From Candidatus Geocrenenecus dongiae (lineage in GTDB: Archaea; Thermoproteota; Nitrososphaeria_A; Caldarchaeales; Wolframiiraptoraceae), in contig JALNLN010000009.1 in assembly GCA_023267855.1 (NCBI GenBank), positions 1 to 64,000 of the forward strand: a DNA stretch of 64,000 nucleotides. The letters are read 5' to 3'. This document shows, one piece after another, positions 53,015-62,455 of the stretch (its first letter is position 1; each line of letters begins with the position of its first letter). The position numbers and the translations under genes are program-made. A model generated the notes under the pieces. The model was given only the letters and a program-made list of their open reading frames with translations, was not told the DNA's origin and did not search any database.

Positions 53015-54124
53015 CTATATCTCTGTTTCGGTTACATCTATCTTCGCTACGTTTATGCTTCCTCCCTGAGCTGGTGAAACGTATATTTTATCAGGGAATC
53101 TTATAGCTAAGCTGTTAAATACGTCATGTATCGTTGAGAGCGTTGCATATGCTTTCTTCTCTAGAAGTAGCAGAGATACAATCTTTTCTAAGAAGTCTAA
53201 TCTTATAGGTCTAATATTGGAATTCTCAAGTTTATTATATGCTTCTATGATGGTCTTCGAGATCTCGTATCTACCTGCACTCCTATAACTACTAAAGAGG
53301 ATTTTAGATATATCTTCAAATACGGCTTCCTCTACTTTATGTACATTCATTTTTGGAAGTTTTATTAGTTTCTCAATATTTCTCACTAACTGATCGTCCG
53401 TAGAATATTTTCCTCTCCCATTTCTCTTAAGTATTCCTATATCTACTAACCATTCGAGTCTAGGTGGAGCGATATGTCTATACTTAGCGTACTGGCTACT
53501 CCTAATCCATTCAGACTTATTCTTTACAGCAAGTCTATTTTCTCTAAATTTTTCTGCTTCAGCTATTTCCTCCTCCATGTGTCTTCTCTTCTTCTCAGGC
53601 AATGTTTGAAGTATCTTCTTTAACGCTGATGGGTAAGCTTCCTCCATTATATAGTTCATTGCTTCTTGACGTGTAAATTTTTCTTTTTCTACGGCCCATG
53701 AGATTATGAGTTGGATGAACGGGTAGTCAGCTATAGAGATAACCCATAGGAAGAATAGTTTTTCTGCATCATTCAATGTTATTAAATCTTTAAGAGATAT
53801 GCTGCCTAGACCTTGAACGAAATTTCTAAACATACTGCTAGAATTCATCGTGAGGTATACTTTACCATAAACCCCAATCTTCTGAGTTTTCCTATCAATC
53901 AACCCTATCTCTGCACCTAAGGTTACATAGTTTCTCGCATTAACATTTCTAGTAATTAATCCAACTAGATTCTTGTTTTGGTAATCGCCGTTTAGATTCG
54001 ATACGAGTTCATATAGTATGTTTGAGAGAAAATCGAAACTTCTAGGTTCTTCATCCTCCATTATGCATGGCAGTAGTTTCAAGTATCCGAGTCTACATGT
54101 TTCTCCATGTGTTTCAAGTATCAC
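53015..54124 (-). CDS. Uncharacterised protein coupled to a DNA methyltransferase
   Basis: The 369-residue protein is not recognised. Residues about 215-255 (QYAKYRHIAPPRLEWLVDIG, then LKRNGRGKYSTDD) look like a winged-helix unit, and EKFRENRLAVKNKSEW is a charged helix. No nuclease motif (PD-ExK, HNH, GIY-YIG) is evident. The 4-nt overlap with the methyltransferase gene indicates the two proteins are made together. It may be a specificity, regulatory or highly diverged restriction partner. Confidence 0.55.
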   Translation of the reverse strand: MILETHGETCRLGYLKLLPCIMEDEEPRSFDFLSNILYELVSNLNGDYQNKNLVGLITRNVNARNYVTLGAEIGLIDRKTQKIGVYGKVYLTMNSSSMFRNFVQGLGSISLKDLITLNDAEKLFFLWVISIADYPFIQLIISWAVEKEKFTRQEAMNYIMEEAYPSALKKILQTLPEKKRRHMEEEIAEAEKFRENRLAVKNKSEWIRSSQYAKYRHIAPPRLEWLVDIGILKRNGRGKYSTDDQLVRNIEKLIKLPKMNVHKVEEAVFEDISKILFSSYRSAGRYEISKTIIEAYNKLENSNIRPIRLDFLEKIVSLLLLEKKAYATLSTIHDVFNSLAIRFPDKIYVSPAQGGSINVAKIDVTETEI

Positions 54125-55341
54125 GTTACAATCACCTCTCTTCTAACGATTTGGTTAATTACAGACGTTGGTTTAACGTGGCTCCAGTCTATCTCTACAT
54201 TATTTACCGAAACTTCTCCTTTGGCCAACACCAATATCACTTCCTTACTTACTCCCTGTTCCTCATCTAGATAGTATAGGTACTTACTCGACCGTGGTAT
54301 ACTATCAGAAATTATCGAAATTACATTGAAACCTATCTCTTCAGCTATCGGAGCTACTTCTTCAGCCATATTCACAATTCTACCATTCAGCTTGACCGCA
54401 CCTAGAACAATTACAGCGGCTTTATCCATCTTTAATACTCTGTAGAATTCTGTTAGACAATCTTTGATGAATTCCTTAAATTTCTGTAGAGAGTTTGTGT
54501 GGAAGAGTTTCTTCCCGATTTCTTCGTAATCGTATCCTAAGAACCATAGTCTAAGCCAGTTGTCCCAAGCATAAGTCTGCATATTGAAGTATGGTGGTGA
54601 TGTTACTACTAGGTCTATGGATTCGTCTTCAAGTGGGAGATGTCTAGCATCACACATGTAGGCCTGACCTCTAACTGCAGGTATACCGTCAAAGAGAACT
54701 CTCTCAGCTTTAGCTAACAGAGATTTAAAAACATCTCTCTTAGGTTTCTTTAAACCATTCTTTAAAGCGTATTTCTTGATGTAGTTAGGAGACATTGAGA
54801 AAGAATGTGAACAACTTATGCTTAGATGTAGTTTGGATGGGCCGTGGAGTATTCCAAGCATTAAGGCTTTCATAAAATTTGATATATCATCATCACGATC
54901 CATTAGTAGATCTCTTACAGCCATTATCTGTTTTAGAGTATAATCACTGTAGAATACTCTTACTCTATCATCCACTTCTTCTAGATCGTAATCTCTAGGT
55001 ACTACTCTACGCTTCGCCCACTCTACCCATTCTAGAACCTCACGGTAACCAATAGGTCTAATCTTAGCTTTCGTTAAAACGTATGCTTCTGGAGATAGAT
55101 CATTCCCGATACCTATCCTACCGTTTAAGCATGCTTCTAATGGGGCTGTACCTTTACCACTAAAAGGGTCTAAAACCTTGTCTCCAGTTTTAGAGTATTT
55201 TATTATAAAGTAGTATGCGAGAGATGGTGGAAATGATCCAGTTCTAGAGCAGATTCTATGTAAGCTTACACCCCACTTACCATCAGCATATTTCCATGAA
55301 TCTCTTATACTGTAACTATTGATGTACTTGTATCTGCTCAA
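54121..55341 (-). CDS. DNA N4-cytosine/N6-adenine methyltransferase
   Basis: The 406-residue protein has SAM-binding motif I as LDPFSGKGTAPLEACLNGR (about residues 57-75) and the catalytic motif IV as VTSPPYFNM (about 258-266). The SPPY form points to N4-cytosine methylation, although N6-adenine cannot be excluded. Motif I precedes motif IV with about 190 residues between them, unlike the common beta-class order (IV first). A C-terminal KEVILVLAKGE strand closes the fold. The gene downstream overlaps by 4 nt. Confidence 0.82.
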   Translation of the reverse strand: MSRYKYINSYSIRDSWKYADGKWGVSLHRICSRTGSFPPSLAYYFIIKYSKTGDKVLDPFSGKGTAPLEACLNGRIGIGNDLSPEAYVLTKAKIRPIGYREVLEWVEWAKRRVVPRDYDLEEVDDRVRVFYSDYTLKQIMAVRDLLMDRDDDISNFMKALMLGILHGPSKLHLSISCSHSFSMSPNYIKKYALKNGLKKPKRDVFKSLLAKAERVLFDGIPAVRGQAYMCDARHLPLEDESIDLVVTSPPYFNMQTYAWDNWLRLWFLGYDYEEIGKKLFHTNSLQKFKEFIKDCLTEFYRVLKMDKAAVIVLGAVKLNGRIVNMAEEVAPIAEEIGFNVISIISDSIPRSSKYLYYLDEEQGVSKEVILVLAKGEVSVNNVEIDWSHVKPTSVINQIVRREVIVT

Positions 55342-55538
55342 TGCATCGGCGTGTCAATCATAACATGTTTTAATCATTCTCTTTAAAATCAGTGAGAATA
55401 CTTAGCCGAGTAGTTTAATAGTAGTAACATGAGATGATGTTCTAAGCCTACATGTTTTTGATGGAGATGTAAGTGTGGTGAAGGATAAATTTAATTATTA
55501 GGAATGTTTTTCTTTTCATGTCCCTGTGGTGGTAATAT

Positions 55539-56108
55539 ATGGAGGATATCGCATTCCTCCCATACACTGGTCAAGAATATTACGAACTTGATATTCAAGG
55601 TTTTAAGAGAAGATTACCTATGGTTCAAGTAAATGAAGATCTATGGATCGCCTATTTCGATAGTCTCGGCGATAGAGAATTCATAACGCATTGTGCAAAC
55701 ATATTGACTGAATACCTGAAAGATACGGAAGTATTGATGACGGCTGAGAGTAAGGGGATAGCCCTAGTACATGAAGTTTCTCTAAAACTAGGTCACCCAT
55801 ACTACATAGTCTGCAGGAAAGAAGTAAAACCATTCATGAAAGATCCTATAGTTGTTAAGTATAAGCCAATAACGAGTAAACATGAACTAGTACTCTGTAT
55901 AGATGGAAGATACAGAGAGAGGATAAAAGGTAAGAAAGTAGGGATAGTAGATGATATTGTAAGTACAGGTGAAACAATAACAGCGATGAAGAAGATAGCT
56001 GAAGAAGCTGGAGGAATAGTTACGAAAGTAGCAGCCATATTAGTTGAAGGAGAATATAGAAAAGATGTTTACCATCTCGGCATACTACCCCTCTTCAAGA
56101 AGAAATAA
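55539..56108 (+). CDS. Purine phosphoribosyltransferase (APRT/HPRT-like)
   Basis: The 189-residue enzyme has the PRPP-binding motif VGIVDDIVSTGETITAM (about residues 137-153) and MTAESKGIALVHEVSLKLGH. It salvages a purine base to its nucleotide. Archaeal members of this group are annotated as adenine or hypoxanthine/guanine enzymes and the base cannot be settled from sequence. A GGTGG sequence lies just before the ATG. Confidence 0.85.
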   Translation: MEDIAFLPYTGQEYYELDIQGFKRRLPMVQVNEDLWIAYFDSLGDREFITHCANILTEYLKDTEVLMTAESKGIALVHEVSLKLGHPYYIVCRKEVKPFMKDPIVVKYKPITSKHELVLCIDGRYRERIKGKKVGIVDDIVSTGETITAMKKIAEEAGGIVTKVAAILVEGEYRKDVYHLGILPLFKKK

Positions 56109-56266
56109 CTAAACAAAAACTTAGACACCGCAAAACTTTAAAAAATTCAATTTATTTACACTATCATCTTTAAGAATCTTTGAAGTTATCAAAAAGAATG
56201 ATAAATACATGGTAAGCTCAGTAAAGAGAAACATTTTATATAGTTCTAAGACTAGATGTATATAAC

Positions 56267-56953
56267 ATGAGTAGGAGTTATAAATGGATTGGTGGTATTG
56301 GTTATATCTTAACACTAATACCGTACGTAGGATTTGTTGGAGAATTCCTTGTAGGGCTCGCATGGTTTATGGCTGGAAGGGATACTAAACAAAATATCTT
56401 TAAGGTGGCTGGAATATTTATGATGCTTTTAACTATACTGATGATAGCATTCGTGTTCTACATTTTCACATTCTTATCTTATTTAGGTTTAGGAGGATTA
56501 ATACCGATGGCTGTAGGGAGGAGGATTCTATCAATACCTTCAGCCCAGATAACCGAGTTAATGGAGATACTGGGGCCAGTCATAGTTATTTTAGCTGTTT
56601 TCATCTTGGTTGGTCTAGTAGCCTTCATACTTGAACTTATTTCACATTTCAGAGCTGCAAGTGTGTATGGGGTTAAGTGGTTTAGGAGAGCTGGTTTAAT
56701 GAGAATAGCGACAATAATAATCTTCATAATTATTCTGGCGATAATATTCTATCTAGCGATAACTACACCATTCTATACATTATTCTTCACACGGCCTGAA
56801 GGAATATTTTCAATAATTCTCGGTTACCTATCTTTAATCATAGTCCCAGCAATATTCTCTATTATCTCAGTGATCTTCTCGGCCATCGCATTCTTCACAA
56901 TACCTGAAAAAATACCTGAAGTATTTTATCCACCACCTCCGCCACCACCCTAA
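56267..56953 (+). CDS. DUF996-family membrane protein
   Basis: The 228-residue protein has five or six membrane helices. It starts WIGGIGYILTLIPYVGF, the pattern of the archaeal DUF996 family, and ends in a run of seven prolines after FY. A charged segment with the aromatic-rich SVYGVKWFRRAGLM separates the helix groups. Function is unknown. Confidence 0.7.
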   Translation: MSRSYKWIGGIGYILTLIPYVGFVGEFLVGLAWFMAGRDTKQNIFKVAGIFMMLLTILMIAFVFYIFTFLSYLGLGGLIPMAVGRRILSIPSAQITELMEILGPVIVILAVFILVGLVAFILELISHFRAASVYGVKWFRRAGLMRIATIIIFIIILAIIFYLAITTPFYTLFFTRPEGIFSIILGYLSLIIVPAIFSIISVIFSAIAFFTIPEKIPEVFYPPPPPPP

Positions 56954-56992
56954 CAAAGACTTAAACATAAGTAAGATAAGGAAGTAGAATAG

Positions 56993-57622
56993 ATGATCCA
57001 AGTTAGAATAAATCCTAGTTTGAGTGAACGTTTCCCAGATATATATTTGTCTTCAAGAGAAAAATTTGTAGAAGTAAGACAATCGAAGAATCTTGAGGAA
57101 CATGTTTCAAAGATTAGAAATTCTATAAACTATACTCTGGAAAACATTAAGGATCATCCAGTAGTTAGAGCTTTCCGAGATTTCTATTGGGAGATCGGTA
57201 TAGATCCAACAAAGATTAGACCTGCGAGTGAAGCACTCGTTAGAAGAATTTTGAGTGGTTCATCTCTACCAGAGATTAATAATGTTGTAGATGCAGGTAA
57301 TCTAGCTTCTCTAGAAACACTTATACCTATAGGGATATACGATTTAGACAAAATAGTTGGAGTACCAGTTCTTAGATTCGCTAAACCTGGTGAAGAATTT
57401 ATAGATATTACTGGGAAAGTAAAGAAACTTGAACCATATAATATAGTCCTTTCAGACGATGTTGGGATAATACATATCTTCCCACACAGAGATAGTTTGA
57501 GAACAATGATTGATTGGGATACTAGGAGAGTGCTTATAATAGGATGTGGTGTTAAAGGTGTCCCGAGAGATCTAGTAGAATACGCTGTTGATAGAGTTCT
57601 ACACTATCTAGAAATACTTTAA
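56993..57622 (+). CDS. B3/B4-domain protein (tRNA-editing-like)
   Basis: The 209-residue protein has HPVVRAFRDFYWEIGIDPTK, then IRPASEALVRRILSG and NNVVDAGNLASLETLIPIGI, the pattern of the B3/4 domain found in phenylalanyl-tRNA synthetase beta and as free-standing proteins. The free proteins may hydrolyse misacylated tRNA or related esters. No synthetase gene is nearby. Confidence 0.8.
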   Translation: MIQVRINPSLSERFPDIYLSSREKFVEVRQSKNLEEHVSKIRNSINYTLENIKDHPVVRAFRDFYWEIGIDPTKIRPASEALVRRILSGSSLPEINNVVDAGNLASLETLIPIGIYDLDKIVGVPVLRFAKPGEEFIDITGKVKKLEPYNIVLSDDVGIIHIFPHRDSLRTMIDWDTRRVLIIGCGVKGVPRDLVEYAVDRVLHYLEIL

Positions 57623-57688
57623 TAATCTCACGAAAAGAAGATATAGATTATTATCTCACCTCTAGCACAATATCTTTAGGATGAGAAT

Positions 57689-58963
57689 ATGTTTGATTTA
57701 AGCTATGGTAGGGTTTCCATAACAAGTACCGAGATGGCTATTGTAGATGAGAATTCCGAGTGGCTCGGTGTTCCAAGATTATTGTTAATGGAGAATGCTG
57801 GAGCTGCAGTTGCTAGAGCTGTAGCTAACTGGCTTGGAGCTACTGTGGGGGTAGAAGTTGTAGTAGTATGTGGCGTAGGGAATAATGGTGGAGACGGGAT
57901 GGCGGCCGCCCGCCATCTGGCATCTATGGGTGCCAAAACAACAGTAATTCTAGTTGGATCAATAGATAAAGTGAGAACTCGTGAAGCAGTATTAAACTTA
58001 AATGCTGTAAGATCTATGAAAGAATCCATAAAATTCTACAACGTTGTAGATGTAGATCAACTACTAGAACTTAAACCGATAATTGATAGAAGTGAAGTAG
58101 TTATAGATGCAGTATTTGGAACAGGTGTAAAAGGAAAGATAAAAGAACCTTGGAGAACAGCTATACAGCTTATCAATTCTTGTAAAGGGTTTAAGCTAGC
58201 TGTAGATATACCGTCAGGTTTAAACCCAGATACAGGGGAAGTAGAAGACATAGCTGTTAGAGCCGATATGACAGTAACATTCCATAGAGTCAAGAAGGGA
58301 ATGTTAATTTCACCTGAGATCTGCGGAGAAGTAGTGATAGCGCCTATAGGAATACCACCTGAAGCAGAGATAATAATGGGTCCAGGAGACGCTAGGCAAA
58401 CACTAATCTCAGTAAGTAGACAGAGTGGAGAAGTAGTTTTACTCGAAGACCTAAGCAATGAAGCAAAAGATTTCATGAATCTTCTTGGAGCAAGTGTTAA
58501 GATGTCTGGGAATGGTCAAGTAGTTTATATAGGTAAAAGATCTAGAGAACAAAATGTATCAGGGAGAAAAATCGTTGGCTTTGATCTAGACATAGGAAGA
58601 GAAGGCGTCTCGATAATAACCTTCAAAGAAGCGGCCGAGAAATATAAGATAGATATCACTGGAGATCTACATCAAAAAATATCTAAACTTTCTAGAATTT
58701 CTTCAGAAATAGAACATCCAATCTACGTGGTTGGAGATAACGTGGATCTACTTATAGGAGCTTCTAGATGGAAGATGAGCTGGATAGATAGACCTCTAAA
58801 TGAACTTGGATTAAACATCTTGATAGCCACCATCTTAGCGTTACTAGCAAGAGGAGCTGATACTTTTGAAGCAGCTTCGGCAGCGGGGTATCTGGCTGGA
58901 GTTGCTTCAAGCTCAGGTTACCCTACAGTCCTAAATGAACTAAGAAGACTTATGGAGAGATAG
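57689..58963 (+). CDS. NAD(P)HX epimerase with a degenerate C-terminal dehydratase-like domain
   Basis: The N-terminal 230 residues form a YjeF_N domain: LLMENAGAAVARAVANW, GVGNNGGDGMAAARHL and AVDIPSGLNPDTGEV, which interconverts R- and S-NAD(P)HX. The C-terminal part ends in LARGADTFEAASAAGYLAGV, which closely echoes LAKGADTFEAATTGAWINGK of the dehydratase at 61523-62443. It lacks the GTGDVLTG active-site loop and the ATP-binding motifs, and is shorter than a full domain. The fused domain has probably lost catalysis, with the free-standing enzyme taking over. Confidence 0.85.
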   Translation: MFDLSYGRVSITSTEMAIVDENSEWLGVPRLLLMENAGAAVARAVANWLGATVGVEVVVVCGVGNNGGDGMAAARHLASMGAKTTVILVGSIDKVRTREAVLNLNAVRSMKESIKFYNVVDVDQLLELKPIIDRSEVVIDAVFGTGVKGKIKEPWRTAIQLINSCKGFKLAVDIPSGLNPDTGEVEDIAVRADMTVTFHRVKKGMLISPEICGEVVIAPIGIPPEAEIIMGPGDARQTLISVSRQSGEVVLLEDLSNEAKDFMNLLGASVKMSGNGQVVYIGKRSREQNVSGRKIVGFDLDIGREGVSIITFKEAAEKYKIDITGDLHQKISKLSRISSEIEHPIYVVGDNVDLLIGASRWKMSWIDRPLNELGLNILIATILALLARGADTFEAASAAGYLAGVASSSGYPTVLNELRRLMER

Positions 58964-59027
58964 ATATCATTCTTAGACTGAGACACTCTTCCGCTATTTC
59001 AAGCATATTTAGTATTTTCGTTGATAG

Positions 59028-59906
59028 TTATGGAGGAATGTCTTTAAACTTATCTAATGTTTCAAGTATTTGTTTATCTAAAGGTTTATGGATTTTCTTT
59101 CTCCTAATTTTGTATATGTATGGTCCTATATTTGTGAATGCTTTCTCAGCTAGCTCGTCTCCCTCTCCTATTTCACAATTTCTCCAAGATTTATCATGCT
59201 TAAAGTTCTTCGGGTCTGTCCAGCTTAAATCGAATGTTCTCAGTTTGTCTGGATTTATGCAGACTACTACTCGGTCTAGTTTTCTGTGAAGGGAAAGTGG
59301 GCATGTGAAAACTCTGGAAAGATCTATCTTATTCTCTATCTTCACATCACTCACAATCTTCATTCTCCTTATAACATACTCTGTAACTGAGTATGCAATA
59401 TCTAGTGGATCTATCCTTCTGTATATCTCTAAGCTGAAAGCATTTGGATGTATGTGGATGTGCATACCCCTGCCACTCCACTTAACTATCAGAGATTTAG
59501 AAATATTATTTTTCTCTAGAATGGAGATTATTTCTTCAGCTACTTCCACAATCTTCTCAAAATCACCTGTAGATGGATCTATGTCCCAGGTAGGTGTAGA
59601 CCCTATGATATTCATTCTATCGAGAACGTCGTCTCTAAACTCAATCTTCCTATAGATGTTTATTGAAGCATAGAAACTTCTAGGTCCATAATCTCTAAGA
59701 ACTTTAATGATTTCTTCAAAATCTTCTCTCGAATCTATTTTTAATGGTTTCCTGTTTTTTGGATGATACCTAAACATTAGCTGTCTTTCATCTTCTTCAG
59801 ACATTACGTGGACTGACACCCATTTGCCTTTAGAGTATTCTACAATCTCTTCTACAACATCTTCTCTAGAATAATGCTTGAATATCTCTTCTAGCTCCAT
59901 CTTCAT
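59028..59906 (-). CDS. Primase small-subunit-like (AEP superfamily) protein
   Basis: The 292-residue protein resembles archaeo-eukaryotic primases. An acidic pair lies in STPTWDIDPSTGDFEKIVE (about residues 103-121), and the later VKWSGRGMHIHIHPNAF recalls the primase SGRGxH motif. A basic, helix-rich tail follows. It is too short to be the main replicative PriS and lacks a clear zinc motif. It overlaps the upstream KaiC-like gene by 4 nt, pointing to a joint role in DNA repair or priming. AEP membership is quite likely; activity is not shown. Confidence 0.7.
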   Translation of the reverse strand: MKMELEEIFKHYSREDVVEEIVEYSKGKWVSVHVMSEEDERQLMFRYHPKNRKPLKIDSREDFEEIIKVLRDYGPRSFYASINIYRKIEFRDDVLDRMNIIGSTPTWDIDPSTGDFEKIVEVAEEIISILEKNNISKSLIVKWSGRGMHIHIHPNAFSLEIYRRIDPLDIAYSVTEYVIRRMKIVSDVKIENKIDLSRVFTCPLSLHRKLDRVVVCINPDKLRTFDLSWTDPKNFKHDKSWRNCEIGEGDELAEKAFTNIGPYIYKIRRKKIHKPLDKQILETLDKFKDIPP

Positions 59907-60706
59907 GGAATCTCTTCTTCTGCCTTTTTCTTAGCTTCAAGAATTTTTCTAACAACTTCTGAAGGTAGGCTTAGATCTTCCTTTCTCCTCTGTACAGGAC
60001 CGATTATAGTTAATCCTCTACCATCCACTACATCTATCTCGTGGAGATATCTATCGTGGTTCGTTTGCCTCATCTTTTCTATTATAATGAACCTCTTCAA
60101 CTCTCCACTCCTCACAGCTCTCCTGAATCTTATTATCCCATCTGCTATGTGTTCTATACCCCATCCAAATGCTTCCGAAGTACTTATAGCATACTGACTT
60201 ACAGCAATAGTTGTAAAATTCCATTTTGATAAAACCTTCTTAACGTAGTATGAGTATCTTCTAGCCATAGCAGGTTTATCGAGCCAGAAAGCACTTATAG
60301 AATCTATCGCTACTCTAGCTCTACCATACCCAAGCTCTTTCTTTGCCTCAATAATCTTTCCGACAAGTGCTTCTATATCTAGACTCTGCAAACTCCACTT
60401 ATCTTCTCTACCCATCAATGCATCTATAACGATAAGCTTACCTTCATCAATAGCTTTCTCAAAATCCATGCTAAACTGAGATGCTTGTCTTATTATCGAT
60501 TCACGGCTTTCTTCCGTCGTGACGTATATGGATTTGTCTCCATCAATTACACCTTGATATATGAAGTGTATTGAGAATATTGTCTTACCGCATCCAGGTT
60601 CACCTGTAACTGCAACGAAGAAACCTTCAGGTATCCCTCCCTGTATAAGCCTATCTATACCTTCAACACCAGTTCTAAGTCTTCTTATCTCCAAATCTCT
60701 CCACAA
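59903..60706 (-). CDS. KaiC/RadA-like RecA-superfamily ATPase
   Basis: The 267-residue single-domain ATPase starts RRLRTGVEGIDRLIQGGIPEG and has Walker A GEPGCGKT (residues 35-42). ARVAIDSISAFW serves as Walker B, followed by a KaiC-type catalytic region (YVTTEESRESIIRQA). It lacks the N-terminal helix-hairpin-helix domain of RadA. It is the first gene of a pair with the primase-like protein. Confidence 0.85.
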   Translation of the reverse strand: MWRDLEIRRLRTGVEGIDRLIQGGIPEGFFVAVTGEPGCGKTIFSIHFIYQGVIDGDKSIYVTTEESRESIIRQASQFSMDFEKAIDEGKLIVIDALMGREDKWSLQSLDIEALVGKIIEAKKELGYGRARVAIDSISAFWLDKPAMARRYSYYVKKVLSKWNFTTIAVSQYAISTSEAFGWGIEHIADGIIRFRRAVRSGELKRFIIIEKMRQTNHDRYLHEIDVVDGRGLTIIGPVQRRKEDLSLPSEVVRKILEAKKKAEEEIP

Positions 60707-60784
60707 GTATCTAATAGGTAAGCTTGTATGATAAAGACTTCTCCGACAATATTTAAAAATACTTACATGGGTTATCTTCTTAGA

Positions 60785-61519
60785 TTACCCTGAGATTAAT
60801 ACTAAAAATTTGAAGAAATAATACGTTATGTCTCCCAGGATTATGTAGTAGATAAAGCCTGCTGTGATGAAGATGAGTAATGGTATCCCAGGAGTAACCC
60901 ACACATCATCTCTATCGATCGCATTCAAGTCTAAAGAGAATAGATTGAACTTGAATCTTCTAACAGAGTCTTTCTCTTCTTCCATCATGAACCAAAACTT
61001 TCTTCCCTTCGATCTCTTAAGCCTAACACCGAACATTAATGCTAAAAATTTTCTTAAAACATTTTCATGTTCAAAACCTTCAAATATCTTGTTTCCCCTA
61101 GATAGCTGGTATAAATTGTAGCAGGCCAGACATAGAGGGAGCGTTAACGATAATATGAGTCCATTTGATAGTGTTGATAATCCTGTGAATGGGTGGATTT
61201 GGTTTTGATGTTTATAAACTGGGAGGCCTAGAGAGACTACAAGTATAGCTTTTGCATCTGCACCACCATAAAATCCGAGAAAATAAAATAAGAATGCAAG
61301 ACCAGACGATAACCCTATAGATAAGAGGCACACATAGACATATTCTAGAGTAAGATTGAAAAAGACTAGGTCGAGGATTGTTAACACTAGTAGTATAGAT
61401 CCAGAGAGCATCCATACACGATCATCCACTTCCCTAAACTTCCAGTCTAGGTAAGATGAATATAGAAGAGTTGTTGAGATTATACTTATACGGATTAATT
61501 GAAGAACTTGTTGGAACAA
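60785..61519 (-). CDS. Prepilin/prearchaellin peptidase (A24 family)
   Basis: The 244-residue membrane protease has two catalytic aspartates in YSSYLDWKFREVDDR (first) and FYGGADAKAILV (the GxGD-like motif, here GGAD). It cleaves class III signal peptides of pilins, archaellins and some binding proteins. The TAXI receptor encoded at 4796-5974 has such a signal and is a candidate substrate. A charged cytoplasmic loop (about 135-190) is longer than in bacterial homologues. It ends the nnrD operon, 3 nt after it. Confidence 0.85.
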   Translation of the reverse strand: MFQQVLQLIRISIISTTLLYSSYLDWKFREVDDRVWMLSGSILLVLTILDLVFFNLTLEYVYVCLLSIGLSSGLAFLFYFLGFYGGADAKAILVVSLGLPVYKHQNQIHPFTGLSTLSNGLILSLTLPLCLACYNLYQLSRGNKIFEGFEHENVLRKFLALMFGVRLKRSKGRKFWFMMEEEKDSVRRFKFNLFSLDLNAIDRDDVWVTPGIPLLIFITAGFIYYIILGDITYYFFKFLVLISG

Positions 61520-61522
61520 TTC

Positions 61523-62443
61523 TCACTCCACCACTACATCAAATTTCTTCATAACCTTTGGTATACAGTCTATAACATCAGTAGCTACTATGTGTAAACC
61601 GTATATTGATGCAGCTTCTTCACCTGCTTTCCCATTTATCCATGCGCCTGTTGTGGCAGCCTCAAAAGTGTCAGCACCTTTAGCAAGTAGTGCAGCAACT
61701 ATGCCTGTCAATACATCTCCAGTTCCACCTGTAGTCATGGCAGGTGTTCCAGTCTTATTTACAGCTATCTTCTCTCCATTAGAAATAACATCCACCATAC
61801 CTTTCAAGAGTATAGTGATGTTATACTCCTCCGCTTTCTCTTTCACATTTTTTATTCTTTCTTCAATAGTATTTCCAACCTCAACACCAAACATTCTCTT
61901 AAATTCTCCTGCATGAGGTGTAACAACAACTTTTCTCCCTTTTATCCTCGATAGTATTCCAGGATAGAGTGCGGTTGCATCAAGTACAATCTTCTTATCG
62001 AGTGCTAGAGATTCCTGGACAACATACTCTATACCTTTCTCACTACCTTGAGCTAAGCCTGGACCTATCACTAGAGCATCTACGGTTTGGAGAACCTTCA
62101 TTATTCTTCTAGAAGCACCTCTAGTGAGCTTAAGATCTGTTAGAGGAATAACAATAATATTTGGTGAAAGTGCTCTAATGGCGGTAGCGATCTTCTCAGG
62201 TGCAGCTACATAAGATAAATCTACACCCGATCTTAGAGCAGCCATAGCTGATAGAAAAGGTGCACCATGATACATCCAGCTTCCTCCAACTACTAATACT
62301 ACACCATTCTGACCTTTATGTGATGAAGCTTTCCTAGGCTTGATAACTCTCCTAACAAATTCTTCATCAACTTCAATAACATCCATAAATACATCAATAA
62401 TCTTATATGGTTTCGAATATATAAACTGACGATCGTTTTCCAT
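61523..62443 (-). CDS. nnrD: ADP/ATP-dependent NAD(P)HX dehydratase
   Basis: The 306-residue YjeF_C protein repairs hydrated NAD(P)H. It has VVLVVGGSWMYHGAPFLSAM, DALVIGPGLAQGSEKG, VVTPHAGEFKRMFG and the catalytic loop TTGGTGDVLTGIVAALLAKG. In most archaea it is fused to the epimerase; here the two are 2.5 kb apart on opposite strands. The N-terminal extension of about 20 residues may be an incorrect start. Confidence 0.9.
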   Translation of the reverse strand: MENDRQFIYSKPYKIIDVFMDVIEVDEEFVRRVIKPRKASSHKGQNGVVLVVGGSWMYHGAPFLSAMAALRSGVDLSYVAAPEKIATAIRALSPNIIVIPLTDLKLTRGASRRIMKVLQTVDALVIGPGLAQGSEKGIEYVVQESLALDKKIVLDATALYPGILSRIKGRKVVVTPHAGEFKRMFGVEVGNTIEERIKNVKEKAEEYNITILLKGMVDVISNGEKIAVNKTGTPAMTTGGTGDVLTGIVAALLAKGADTFEAATTGAWINGKAGEEAASIYGLHIVATDVIDCIPKVMKKFDVVVE

Positions 62444-62455
62444 AAAATATATCGT

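Noticed and set aside
55430-55500. Possible box C/D RNA (ATGATG and TGATGG motifs upstream of the phosphoribosyltransferase)
   Set aside because: No CTGA boxes occur at suitable positions and the region is not GC-rich.
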